From assembly GCA_963762545.1 (NCBI GenBank), contig CAVXLC010000002.1, positions 248,001 to 312,000 of the forward strand: 64,000 nucleotides of DNA. The letters run 5' to 3'. This document shows, in pieces, positions 18,352 to 27,275 of the stretch; position 1 is the first letter of the stretch, and the number at the start of each line of letters is the position of its first letter. The notes under the pieces are model-generated. The model did not search any database and was not told where the DNA came from. It saw nothing but the letters and a program-made list of their open reading frames with translations. The translations under genes and the position numbers were made by a program. This DNA is from JABFSM01 sp963762545. Its GTDB lineage: Bacteria; Gemmatimonadota; Gemmatimonadetes; Gemmatimonadales; GWC2-71-9.

Positions 18352-18392
18352 TCCCGCCCGGGGGAGGTCGGTAGAATGCAGGGGTACACCCA

Positions 18393-18953
18393 TTGGAGCC
18401 GACCGTGCGCTGCCTTGCGCTCAACGCGTCTTTCGAGCCTTTGACCATGGTGCCCGTCAAACGGGCCCTCCGGCTCGTCATTGACGGCAAGGCCGAGATC
18501 GTGGAGGCCGAGACCGGCGAGCCGATAAGAAGTCCGCGGGTTTCGATTCCGAAGCCCGCGATCATCCGCCTCGTCAAGTTCGTTCACGTTCCCCGCAAAT
18601 TCCGCCGTCAAGTCACCAACACCTTTCTGTTTGCCCGGGATGACTACCGGTGCCAGTACTGTCACCGGCCGCAGGCGCAGCTTCGCTCGCGCGAGTGCCT
18701 GACCCGGGATCACCTGGTGCCGATCAGCCGGGGTGGCGGGAACGAGTGGACCAACTGCGTGACGGCCTGCAGCAGCTGCAATACGAAGAAGGGCAACCGG
18801 CTCCCCGAGGAGTGCGGCATGCATCCCATGCATCCGCCGGTCGAGCCGCATTTCGTGCATCTCACCTGGGCGGTGCGCCGGCTCACGGCCACCCAGGCCA
18901 AGTACATCCGGTACTTCTACGGCGCCGCCGCGCTCCGGGCCATCCGCGCCTGA
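18393..18953 (+). CDS. HNH endonuclease family protein
   Basis: This protein of up to 186 aa has the HNH nuclease core CQYCHRPQAQLRSRECLTRDHLVPISRGG...NCVTACSSCNTKKGN: two zinc CxxC pairs around the DHLVP beta-beta-alpha metal site. The N-terminal segment CLALNASFEPLTMVPVKRAL is typical of a widespread single-copy bacterial HNH family whose substrate is not established. The start is uncertain: TTG 18393 gives the full frame and GTG 18405 gives a start closer to the conserved region. It is not next to a restriction or phage gene, so a housekeeping repair-type role is as likely as mobility. Confidence 0.85.
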   Translation: MEPTVRCLALNASFEPLTMVPVKRALRLVIDGKAEIVEAETGEPIRSPRVSIPKPAIIRLVKFVHVPRKFRRQVTNTFLFARDDYRCQYCHRPQAQLRSRECLTRDHLVPISRGGGNEWTNCVTACSSCNTKKGNRLPEECGMHPMHPPVEPHFVHLTWAVRRLTATQAKYIRYFYGAAALRAIRA

Positions 18954-18959
18954 TGCAGT

Positions 18960-19604
18960 TCAGGGCGCCACCCTGAATTTTTCCGACTTCACCTCCAGCT
19001 CCTCCCAGGGCAGCCCGGCAATCCGGAGCAGGAACTGGCGTACCCGCTTGCCGATCGAATTGTTCTCCGGCTGGGCCGGCGCCGCCGGCTGACCCGCCAG
19101 GAACCGTTCCAGCGCCTCCATGTCCTCGCTCGAGAGGGCCGTGATCGTCAGGGTCACGGTGTAGTAGAACGTGCCGGTGCCCTCGGGCAGCGCGTCCACT
19201 TCGGTGGTATACCCCAGCCATTTCTGCAGCAGATCCCGGGTGGCGAAGCGGAATTCCTCCGGCCCGGAGAGGAGCAGCCGGGTGACCCGGTACTGGTCCT
19301 GCAGCGGCTCCCGCTGGATGACGATGGACCATTCGGTGGCCCGCTGGAATTCGTCGATCCAGCCGTCCCGCGAGCGCCAGATTTCCATCCGATAGCTGAG
19401 CCGGATCGGAAACAGCTGCTCCAGCGCATCGGACCAGCGCTTGTCGTTGAGGAGATCGCGAACCTGGACCCGCGCCTTGCGCGCGTGGAAGGGGAGGCTG
19501 TCGGGGCCCAGCGCCACGGCGAGGGACACGCGGGGCGCCTGCGCCGCGGCGGGGGCCGCCGCGAGCCATCCCAGAGCCAACCCCGCGAGCAGGACTCGGC
19601 GCAT
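18960..19604 (-). CDS. Secreted protein, DUF4390-like
   Basis: This 214-aa protein has a signal peptide (MRRVLLAGLALGWLAAAPAAAQA). The mature part has paired beta segments: LSYRMEIWRSRDGWIDEFQR, WSIVIQREPLQDQYRVTRLLL, TFYYTVTLTITALSSEDMEAL. This resembles DUF4390 proteins, which in other bacteria are also found beside NtrY-like kinases; the assignment is from pattern, not a search. The start overlaps the stop of the barrel gene by one base (TGATG). It is the last gene of the kinase-regulator-barrel-DUF4390 operon and probably periplasmic. Confidence 0.7.
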   Translation of the reverse strand: MRRVLLAGLALGWLAAAPAAAQAPRVSLAVALGPDSLPFHARKARVQVRDLLNDKRWSDALEQLFPIRLSYRMEIWRSRDGWIDEFQRATEWSIVIQREPLQDQYRVTRLLLSGPEEFRFATRDLLQKWLGYTTEVDALPEGTGTFYYTVTLTITALSSEDMEALERFLAGQPAAPAQPENNSIGKRVRQFLLRIAGLPWEELEVKSEKFRVAP

Positions 19605-21379
19605 CAGAACCGGCGCTGCAGTCGAATGGAGAACAGCAGCGGCCCGCTGCCGGTCAGCGGTTGCGCGAGGTAGAGGCCGAGGCCCCCCGCGTCGAACCCG
19701 AATCCGATGTCGGCGGACCATTCGTTGAGCACCGGCAGCCGGTCGTTGGGGACCCGTCCCGGCCCGGTTCCGCTGAGCCACGCCTTCCCGAGGTCGCTGA
19801 AGACCACGATGTCGGGCTCCCGGATGGCCAGCAGGCGCTGGAGTCCGGTCACGTACGGGTCCGAGGTCGGGAAGGGGAGCCCCATCCGGGTCCGGGTCCG
19901 CACCTCGAGCTGGCCGGCGATCAGCCGGTCGCAGAGCGCCGGGCGGGCGGGATCCGCGAGCGAGGCCGGTGCGCAGGTGAGGGCGCGGAACCCGTAGCCC
20001 GGCAGAAGATCCGGCCCGCCGAGCGATAACCGGCGCTGGACCGCCAGCGGGTCGCCCTCGATCCAGCCGCCGGCCACCACGTGCAGCGCCGCGCGCGCCG
20101 ACGGGTCGAGCCGGGCGTACCGCCGCGCGTCGAGCCAGATCCTCGAGGACGCATAGGCGCCCGGGGCGATGGGATCGCGGACTTCGGTGGGCAGCGTGAG
20201 CGGGGCGGCGTCGGTGCTGGTGCTCTTCTCCCAGAAGGCGTGCACCAGCCACCCGTTGCTGGGGCTGTCCCGGTCGTTCCGGGTGTCCAGGTCGAGGCCG
20301 ACCCGCCAGGTGGTGTAATGCCCGTCGTCCACCAGCGGGTTAGGCCTCCACGTGCTGTTCCGGAAGATCGAGATCGGATCGTTGGCCGGCACGCTCCGTT
20401 CCGCGTCGTACCGGAGCGACCCGCCGAGGCTGAGCCCCCGGCCCAGGTTGTAGCTCAGGTACCCGGCCGCGCCCTCGGACTGGTAGAAATCCCGGTAGTC
20501 CCGCTGGAAGAGAAACGCCGACCAGCCCGCCTCGGTCTGGGAGAGCGGCTGATCCTCGATCGGCGAGATGACTCGATAGATGCGGCTTCCCACCGTCAGG
20601 CGCCGGCGCTCTCCGAACCGGAATTCCAGGCGGCCCGAGAAGCCGAAGGTGGACCGCCGGTCGGTCCGGTCGGGAGCGGTCCAGGCAATGCCGCGCAGGT
20701 CGAGCCGCGCGTCGACGTCCTTGAGCCCCTCGCGGCTCACCGTGGGGCCGAAGATGATCGGCAGCCCTTCCACCCGGTTGTAGGTCCGGCCGGTCTCGAT
20801 GCCGAGCGTGGTGCGGAAGTGGCCCGTGGTGAAGCTGGTGCGCGCCGAGGCGAGGTCCCCCAGGGTCGACGGCGGCTCCCGGACGACCAGCAATCCGTTT
20901 CCGGTCCGGGTCAGCAGCGCCGGCACCGGGTAGGCGCGCCGGGCGCCGATGAGGAATCCGCCCGGCCGGACGATGACCGCGCCGCCGACCACCAGGGCAT
21001 CGCCTTCGATGCGGCCGCCGGCGTCGACGACCAGGTCTCCGTTGATGACCGTCACCCGCCCGATGATGGCGCCCGATACCCGGAGCGAGCCGCGGAAGAT
21101 CGCGATCGGCCCGTTGAAGAGGGACCCCGCGGGGAGCGCGAAGCTGCCCGGGATCCGGGTGGCGGAGGAGTCGTTGTACCGGCGAAGGACTTCCTGCACC
21201 ACCTCGGGGGGTAGTGTGCCCCGCAGGGTCGAATCGGGCAGCCGGGCCTCCGGCCGGATGGTGAGGACGCTGTCCTGGGCGGCCAGTCGGCCCGCGCCCG
21301 TCGCGAGCAGTCCGAGGGCCAGCAGCGCCCGGGGCAGCCACCCGCCTGCCGGCATCCGCCCGCGGCGTCCCGAAGTCAC
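19604..21379 (-). CDS. Outer-membrane barrel protein with bactofilin-like beta-solenoid N-terminus
   Basis: A 591-aa exported protein with signal peptide ending AAQ near residue 35. Residues about 85-150 are a short beta-solenoid of hexad style (SLRVSGAIIGRVTVINGDLV, GGRIEGDALVVGGAVIVRPG), as in bactofilin/polymer-forming domains. Residues about 170-591 look like a 16-strand Omp85/surface-antigen barrel: GFSGRLEFRFGERRRL, SRIWLDARRYARL, a GGPDLLPGYGFRAL segment reminiscent of the Omp85 L6 VRGY/F loop, and a C-terminal Phe (RLQRRF). No POTRA repeats are visible; the solenoid stands in their place. It overlaps the response-regulator gene by four bases. Confidence 0.8.
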   Translation of the reverse strand: MTSGRRGRMPAGGWLPRALLALGLLATGAGRLAAQDSVLTIRPEARLPDSTLRGTLPPEVVQEVLRRYNDSSATRIPGSFALPAGSLFNGPIAIFRGSLRVSGAIIGRVTVINGDLVVDAGGRIEGDALVVGGAVIVRPGGFLIGARRAYPVPALLTRTGNGLLVVREPPSTLGDLASARTSFTTGHFRTTLGIETGRTYNRVEGLPIIFGPTVSREGLKDVDARLDLRGIAWTAPDRTDRRSTFGFSGRLEFRFGERRRLTVGSRIYRVISPIEDQPLSQTEAGWSAFLFQRDYRDFYQSEGAAGYLSYNLGRGLSLGGSLRYDAERSVPANDPISIFRNSTWRPNPLVDDGHYTTWRVGLDLDTRNDRDSPSNGWLVHAFWEKSTSTDAAPLTLPTEVRDPIAPGAYASSRIWLDARRYARLDPSARAALHVVAGGWIEGDPLAVQRRLSLGGPDLLPGYGFRALTCAPASLADPARPALCDRLIAGQLEVRTRTRMGLPFPTSDPYVTGLQRLLAIREPDIVVFSDLGKAWLSGTGPGRVPNDRLPVLNEWSADIGFGFDAGGLGLYLAQPLTGSGPLLFSIRLQRRF

Positions 21380-22755
21380 AGTCCCAGCCGCTTCATCCGG
21401 CGGTACAGATTGGCCCGGTCGGTCTGCAGCGCCCGTGCGGCCTCCGCCACGTTGCCCGCCGCCCGCTTGAGCGCCGCCCCGATCAGGGCGCGCTCGTAGT
21501 CATCCAGCACGTTGGAGAGCGAGCGTCCGCCCAGATCGGCCACCGAGTAGGTGGTGCCGGACTCGGTGGTCACCGCCGGCGCATCGAACCGGACCGATCC
21601 CGCCCTGGGCAGCACCTGCCGCACCAGCGCGGCATCGATTTCGGGTCCGCCCAGGATCGACAGCCGCTCCACCACGTTGGCCAGCTCGCGCACGTTGCCG
21701 GGCCAGTCGTAGGACGCGAGCATGGCCAGCGCATCCGCCGTGAACCGGGGCGGCTGATGGGGACGCACCCGCTCGGCCAGGTGGAGGACGAGATCGGGGA
21801 GGTCGTCCAGCCGCTCCCGGAGCGGCGCGAGCTCGAGCGGGAAGACGTTGAGCCGGAAGTAGAGGTCCTCGCGGAACGACCCCACCGACACCGCCTGCTG
21901 CAAACGCTGGTTGGTCGCGGCCACGATCCGGACGTCCACCCGCTGGGTCCGCTCGGCGCCGAGCCGCTGGATTTCTCCGGCCTCGAGCACCCGGAGCAGC
22001 TTGGCCTGCGCCTCCAGGTTGAGATCCCCGACCTCGTCGAGGAACAGCGTGCCGCCATCCGCGAGCTCGAAGCGGCCGAGCCGGCGGTCGGTGGCCCCGG
22101 TAAAGGCGCCCCGCTCGTGGCCGAACATCTCGGATTCCACCAGGTCCCGGGGAATCGCGGCACAATTGACCGAGATGAAGGGGCGACCGGCGCGCTGGCT
22201 GGCGTGGTGGATCGCGTGGGCCACCAGCTCCTTGCCGGTGCCCGACTCGCCCATGATGAGGACCCGGGCCTCGGTCGGCGCCACCTGGGAGATGAGCGAG
22301 CGGATCTCGCCCATCTTGCCGCTCGTGCCCACCAGCTCCGCCTTGGGTCCGAGCTGCGAGCGCAAGGCGCGGTTTTCGGCCCGGGCCCGGGTCAGCTCGA
22401 GACCGCTGCGGAGGGCCACCAGCACCGCTTCGGGCGTCAGCGGTTTTTCCAGGAACTGGAAGGCCCCCTGCTTGATCGCCTGCACGGCGTCGGTGAGCTG
22501 GGCCTTCCCGCTCATCATGATCACCGGAATCCAGGCGTCCCGCTCCCGGATCTGGCGCAGGGTCTCGAGTCCATCGGGCCCCGGCGGCATCTGGAGGTCG
22601 AGCAGGATGGCGTCGGGGTGGAGCTGGTCGAGCTGGAGCAGCGCCGCGTTGCCGTTGGGCGCCTCCTCGGTCTCGAAGCCCTCGGACTTGAGCAGCGCGG
22701 CCAGCATCCGGCGGATGTTGGCCTCGTCGTCCACGATCAGAACCCTCGGCTTCAT
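21376..22755 (-). CDS. NtrC-family sigma-54 response regulator
   Basis: This 459-aa regulator has a receiver domain with phospho-acceptor Asp53 (LLDLQMPPG), Thr/Ser-region MMSGKA and Lys104. Its AAA+ domain has Walker A GESGTGKE (169-176), GAFTGA at 216-221, Walker B GGTLFLDEVGDL and the arginine-finger region. A Fis-type helix-turn-helix closes it (AAGNVAEAARALQTDRANLYRRMKRLGL). The intact GAFTGA loop means it can contact sigma-54. It is coupled to the sensor kinase upstream and the barrel gene downstream. The sigma-54-like promoter at 24158-24174, just across the divergent intergenic region, is its most obvious candidate target. Confidence 0.93.
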   Translation of the reverse strand: MKPRVLIVDDEANIRRMLAALLKSEGFETEEAPNGNAALLQLDQLHPDAILLDLQMPPGPDGLETLRQIRERDAWIPVIMMSGKAQLTDAVQAIKQGAFQFLEKPLTPEAVLVALRSGLELTRARAENRALRSQLGPKAELVGTSGKMGEIRSLISQVAPTEARVLIMGESGTGKELVAHAIHHASQRAGRPFISVNCAAIPRDLVESEMFGHERGAFTGATDRRLGRFELADGGTLFLDEVGDLNLEAQAKLLRVLEAGEIQRLGAERTQRVDVRIVAATNQRLQQAVSVGSFREDLYFRLNVFPLELAPLRERLDDLPDLVLHLAERVRPHQPPRFTADALAMLASYDWPGNVRELANVVERLSILGGPEIDAALVRQVLPRAGSVRFDAPAVTTESGTTYSVADLGGRSLSNVLDDYERALIGAALKRAAGNVAEAARALQTDRANLYRRMKRLGL

Positions 22756-24017
22756 TCGGGCCTCCGGCGCCGGTCCGCAACGCGGCGATCCACGTTGGGT
22801 CGTTGGGCGGTGGGTTTCGGGCTGCCGGCGGGCTGCCGGGGAAGGCGCACGGTGAACGTCGCGCCGCCGTTCGGGGTCTCGGTCACTTCAATGGTTCCGT
22901 GATGAAAATCCACCGCTTGCTTGACGATCGCGAGTCCCAGACCGGTGCCTTCGATCTTGTCGGTCACATAGGGCTCGAAGATCCGGCTGCGCCGCTCGGA
23001 GGGTACCCCGGGGCCGTGATCGATCAGGGCCACCCGGACGCCGTCGAGGTCGGAGGAGACGGTGACGTCCAGGGAGCCAACCCCGCCACAGGCCTCCACC
23101 GCGTTCCGGATCAGGTTGCTGAAGGCTCGTCGCAGCGGGTCGTAGTGTCCTTCGATGTGCGGCGCCGATGCCTCCACGGTCAACGTCTGTTGCATGGTGG
23201 CCGGCAGGGAGGTGCGAAGCAGCTCGCCCAGCAGCTCGCCCAGGTCCACGTCCGCCGCGGGGCCTTCGGGAAGCCGGCCCAGGTTGGCGAAGTCGCGCGC
23301 CAGATGCTCGAGTCGGGCGGTTTCCACCCGCAGGACCTCGAGCGCCTCATGCTGGTCGGGGGTCGCCGAACGGTCGAGCTGCCCGATGGCGAAGCGCACC
23401 GGCGTCAGGGGGTTCTTCATTTCGTGGGCGACCCGCCGGGCCACCTCCCGGAAGGCCCGCAACCGCTCCGACTCGAGCTCCGCGGAGCGAGCCTGCTGCA
23501 GCGAGGCGGCGGTTTCGCGCAGGGCGCTCCGGAGCACCGCGAACTCCGGGGCGCCGCCACGCGCCTCCTCGGGGGGAAGTCCTTCGTGCCGCCGGATCCG
23601 GCCCATCCATCCCACCAGCTCATCGATCGGCGTGGCGAGCTGCCGCGAGATGCTTCGCGACAGGAGCACCGCGGCATACAGCAGCAGCACGCCCAGCACC
23701 GAGACCGCGAGGGCCAGGCCGATGGTCTTGAGCCGGCTGTAGTTGAAGCCCTGGACCGACAGCGTGTAGGTGCTCTCGATGGCCCGGACGTGCGCGTGCA
23801 GGGCCCGGTGCTCCGCGGGAGTCATCGTGGTGGTATCGAGCACCCGGAGCAGCTCCCGGCCGGTCTCGACCACCGGCTTGAGGGCCGCCTGGCTGGTCTT
23901 GGCCGGGTTGAATCGAAGCAGGGTCGCGGCCCACCCCGCCACCAGGACCGCGGAAGGGAGCGCCCCCAGCAGCAGGAGGCTCAGCAGGATGCGGTGGCGA
24001 AAGGGGATTGGCGGCAC
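22752..24017 (-). CDS. NtrY-like sensor histidine kinase
   Basis: This 421-aa membrane kinase has two membrane segments (about 11-32 and 98-120) around a small extracytoplasmic helix-rich sensor, a HAMP-like region (SRSISRQLATPIDELVGWMGRI), the H-box EVARRVAHEMKNPLTP with His198, an N-box NLIRNAVEAC, and G boxes DHGPGVP and GTGLGLAIVKQ. The HEMKNPLTP form is typical of NtrY kinases that partner NtrC-type regulators. The start overlaps nothing upstream; the gene is first in its operon. The signal sensed is unknown, though the barrel and DUF4390-like genes in the operon suggest envelope monitoring. Confidence 0.92.
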   Translation of the reverse strand: MPPIPFRHRILLSLLLLGALPSAVLVAGWAATLLRFNPAKTSQAALKPVVETGRELLRVLDTTTMTPAEHRALHAHVRAIESTYTLSVQGFNYSRLKTIGLALAVSVLGVLLLYAAVLLSRSISRQLATPIDELVGWMGRIRRHEGLPPEEARGGAPEFAVLRSALRETAASLQQARSAELESERLRAFREVARRVAHEMKNPLTPVRFAIGQLDRSATPDQHEALEVLRVETARLEHLARDFANLGRLPEGPAADVDLGELLGELLRTSLPATMQQTLTVEASAPHIEGHYDPLRRAFSNLIRNAVEACGGVGSLDVTVSSDLDGVRVALIDHGPGVPSERRSRIFEPYVTDKIEGTGLGLAIVKQAVDFHHGTIEVTETPNGGATFTVRLPRQPAGSPKPTAQRPNVDRRVADRRRRPE

Positions 24018-24157
24018 CGTTCAAGTTTAACCGCGAAATTGCTTCGGGGCCGGGTGGAGAAGAGCCACTTGTTGTATCTTTGCATCATCATGTGGTACCG
24101 GGCCCTGTGTGTGCGGGACGGCTGTCGCGCCAGTCCCCTTTCCCGGACCCGCGGGTC

Positions 24158-24174
24158 GTGGCACCCGTTCTGCA
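24158..24174 (+). promoter_or_regulatory. Candidate sigma-54 promoter of the TonB-receptor/lipoprotein operon
   Basis: The sequence GTGGCACCCGTTCTGCA has GG at 24160-24161 and GC at 24172-24173, the required 12-bp step, and fits 10 of the 14 defined consensus positions (YTGGCACGRNNNTTGCW), including all of TGGCAC. The predicted start near 24185 leaves a 49-nt leader to ATG 24234. Two perfect 12-bp palindromes flank or overlap it: GACCCGCGGGTC (24146-24157) and GTTCTGCAGAAC (24167-24178). The rest of 24018-24233 holds no gene; a weak copy of the TGTTG/CAACA-type repeat may lie at 24070-24087. Confidence 0.5.
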
Positions 24175-24233
24175 GAACGAGCATGACGATTTCGAGCCCG
24201 AACTGGCCCTATCCACACCAACCGAGATAACGA

Positions 24234-27200
24234 ATGCCCGACGAGCAGAGACGCATGATCCGATGGGTCTGCGTAGTTGCGGTCGCAATCCTGGTGGTGT
24301 CGGTATCCGGCTTTGCGGACCTGCAAGCCCAGAGCGTCACCTCGGGTGCCCTGCGCGGCATGGTACAGAATCCTGACGGCTCGGGAATCTCCGGGGCGGC
24401 CGTTACCATCGAAATACCCTCCGGCGGCAGCTTCCGAAATCTCGACACCAAAGTCGACGGAATCTTCGCGCTCCCGATGATGCTGCCGGGCCGCTACAAC
24501 ATCCTGGCCGAGGTCGAGGGCTACCAGCCCGTCCGCCTGCGCGGGGTGATCATTGCAGCCGGTCGAACCACGACCGTCACCATCACGCTGGAACGTAAGC
24601 CGCCACCCATCACCTCGGTCACTGAAATCGACCAACCCGGGATCGCCACCGGAGGCTCGGGGCGGATCCTCACCGGCCACGATCTGGTGGCGCTCGACGT
24701 CCGGCACGATGTGACCGATCTCTCCCGAAGCGTCAGCGAGACGGTGCAACCGTTCGCTGGTTGGGGCGGATTCGCCCTCGCCGCGGGTGGGCTTTCGGGG
24801 CGGCACTCCCGGCTCTTCGTGGACGGGGTGCCCGAGCAGCTCCTGCGGCACCCGGGCGTGCCGCGCGACCCGGCCAGCGCCCCGGCTTTTTCCGTGGATG
24901 GGATCGAGCAGGCCCAGCTGCTCGGAAGTACCCCGGACGGCGAGTGGCGTGGCAGTGCGGGCACCGTGCTGAGCGCGGTAACCCGGTCCGGCCAGAACCG
25001 GCTCCGCTTTGCCCCATTCGCCTCCTGGACCGGGAGCAAAGTCGGCGGCAAAGCGCTCGACAATCCCGGAGATAGCAGTGCGAGCTCCTTCCAGCTCGGC
25101 GCCGCGGTGAGCGGCGCCCTGAAGCCGGATACCGCCTACTTCTTCCTCCGGGGCGACTACCAGTCCCTCCAGATGCCGTCGGCGTTTCCGTGGGAGGCCG
25201 ATACCAGCCGGTATCAGGGGCAGCCGGTGTCGCTCCGCACCACCATCCCGACGATCGGCGCGGGCTCGTTCGGGACCCAGCTCGGTGCCGATGTGGCCCC
25301 GGTCGTTCGCACCTGGAAGGGCGGGAGTGTGGCGGGCCGGGTCGACTGGCGCCTCGACAAGAAATCGGCATTCATGCTCCGCAGTGGCTTCGCGTCCTGG
25401 AAGGAGACCAACGCCGCGCTCGGGTGGGACGCCGCCAATGATCGCGGCGCCGGGCTCACCGCCCGGGATCTCTCGCTTGGCGATGTCGCTGGTGACCGCG
25501 GCTGGGGCCTATGGCAATGAAGCCCGTGCGGCCATCGGGGCCTCCCGGCGAGAATGGAGCCAGGCCGCCGGGCCGGAAACCCATTTGGTTGCGGAGGGTG
25601 TGCGCATCGGAGGGAACGCGGCGCTTCCGGGCCTCTTCGACAGCAAGACCATCGGCTTCTCCGACGCCATCCAATGGGCTTCCACCACCCATGCCGTCAA
25701 GGGCGGCATCAACGTCGACGTTGCGAGCTATCGCCAGGAGTACCAGTACGGCTCGGCCGGCATCTTTCAATTCGGCAGCCTCGACCAGTTCGGTGCCGCG
25801 GCCGGGACCTACTTCGCCTCGCCCCTCGCCGTGCCGAAGGCCGGATTCTCCACGATAAATCTGGGAGTATTCCTCCAGGACACCTACAACCTCTCCTCCG
25901 GGCTGCAGCTGCTCGCCGGCCTTCGATGGGAAACCCAGACCCTGCCCAAGCACCGGATGACCGGAAACCGGGCCTGGTCCGAAGCCACCGGCCTGATCGG
26001 CGATTCGGTCTTCAAGGACCGGCGCGGGGTCCAGCCCCGGATCGGCTTCGTGCTCAATCCCGGCAATCGCGGCACCTGGGTGTTCCAGGGCGACCTTGGC
26101 CTCTATTCGAGCGGCCTCGATCCGGCGGCCTTTGCCGAAGCAATCACCTATTCCGGCGGCGTGGGCGTGCGCCGCGGGCTGGGTACCTTCGCGAGCTGGC
26201 CCGCCACGCCGAGCGATGCGGAGGCGCCCTCCGTGGGGCAGCGGATGACCCTGCTCACCGGGGCCGGGAAGTACCATGCCCCTCGGACCCTCAAGGGACA
26301 ATTGGGCCTCACCGGGTCGCTGGGTCACGGGATCATGTTGCAACTGGCGGGATCGTACCATCACACCGACTACCTGCTCCGACGCAGCGACCTCAACCGG
26401 TTCCCCAGCGCCCCCGCGACGACCCAGGAGGGGCGTCCTGTCTTCGGAGACCTCGTGCAGCAGGGGGGGCTGGTGACCGTCGCACCGCAGAGCAGCCGCC
26501 GATTCCAGGAATTCGATCTCGTGAGCGCGCTGTCACCGACCGGCTTTTCCGACTCCTACGAGCTCACCGCCTCGCTGCAGCGGCAGGTGGCGCGCGCGTT
26601 GTCGGTCTCGGCGTCCTACACCTTCTCGCGGACCCGCGACAATCTGGTGGGACTGCTCCAGGTCGATCCGGCGGACCAGCTGTCGCCCTTCCCCGATGGG
26701 GTCAATGGCGCCGACTGGGATGCCGGCCGATCCGACGTGGACATTCCGCACCGCGTGGCCGCTGTCGCCGAGTACCACAGCGGCGGCCGCATGCCCGTGA
26801 CGCTGGCCGCCCGCGGCCGGTGGCGGTCGGGTCTCCCGTTCACTCCCGGCTTCCGGCCCGGCGTGGACGTCAACGGAGATCTGGGCGGAAACAACGATCC
26901 GGTCACGGCGGACGCCGCTGGGGCTGTGGCCGGCGCCGCGGCATTGGCGAGCTGCGACGGCAGTGCGGTCGGGGCATTTGCCGCGCGGAACAGCTGTCGG
27001 GAGAAGGGCATCGGCTCGCTCGACCTGCGCTTCTCGGTCGGATTTCCGGCCGGCGCGGGCCGTCTGGCGCTGACCGTTGATGCCCTCAACATCGTTGCCA
27101 CCGCCACCGGTGTGATCGACCACGCCGCCGTCCTCATCAATCCCGCCGCCGGCATCACCCAGTCCAACGGGGTGGTCACCCTTCCGTTCCTCGCCAACCC

Positions 27201-27273
27201 GAGCTTCGGCACGTTGTCGAGCCGCCGGACCGAGCCGCGGCTGATCCGCTTCGGCCTGCGCATGGAGTATTGA
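24234..27273 (+). pseudogene. TonB-dependent receptor with carboxypeptidase-regulatory-like domain, one frameshift
   Basis: Two frames together encode about 1,010 aa. The first (24234 to about 25490) has a signal peptide (ending LQA near residue 32), a carboxypeptidase-regulatory-like beta-sandwich (SGALRGMVQNPDGSGISGAAVTIEI...LPGRYNILAEVEGYQPVRL), and a plug-like region with LFVDGVPEQLL. The second (from about 25490 to 27273) continues with barrel strands and ends in an aromatic LIRFGLRMEY. Frame changes by one extra base near 25485-25492, where DLSLG meets AMSLVTAAGAYGNEA; unshifted reading stops at 25520. The layout is that of Oar-like outer-membrane receptors. It is unknown whether the shift is real or a sequencing error. 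Confidence 0.8.
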
Positions 27274-27275
27274 TC

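Noticed and set aside
25480..25510. Programmed ribosomal frameshift in the TonB receptor
   Set aside because: No slippery heptamer or downstream pseudoknot is apparent, and three other genes in the window show the same kind of +1 change at unrelated sequences.
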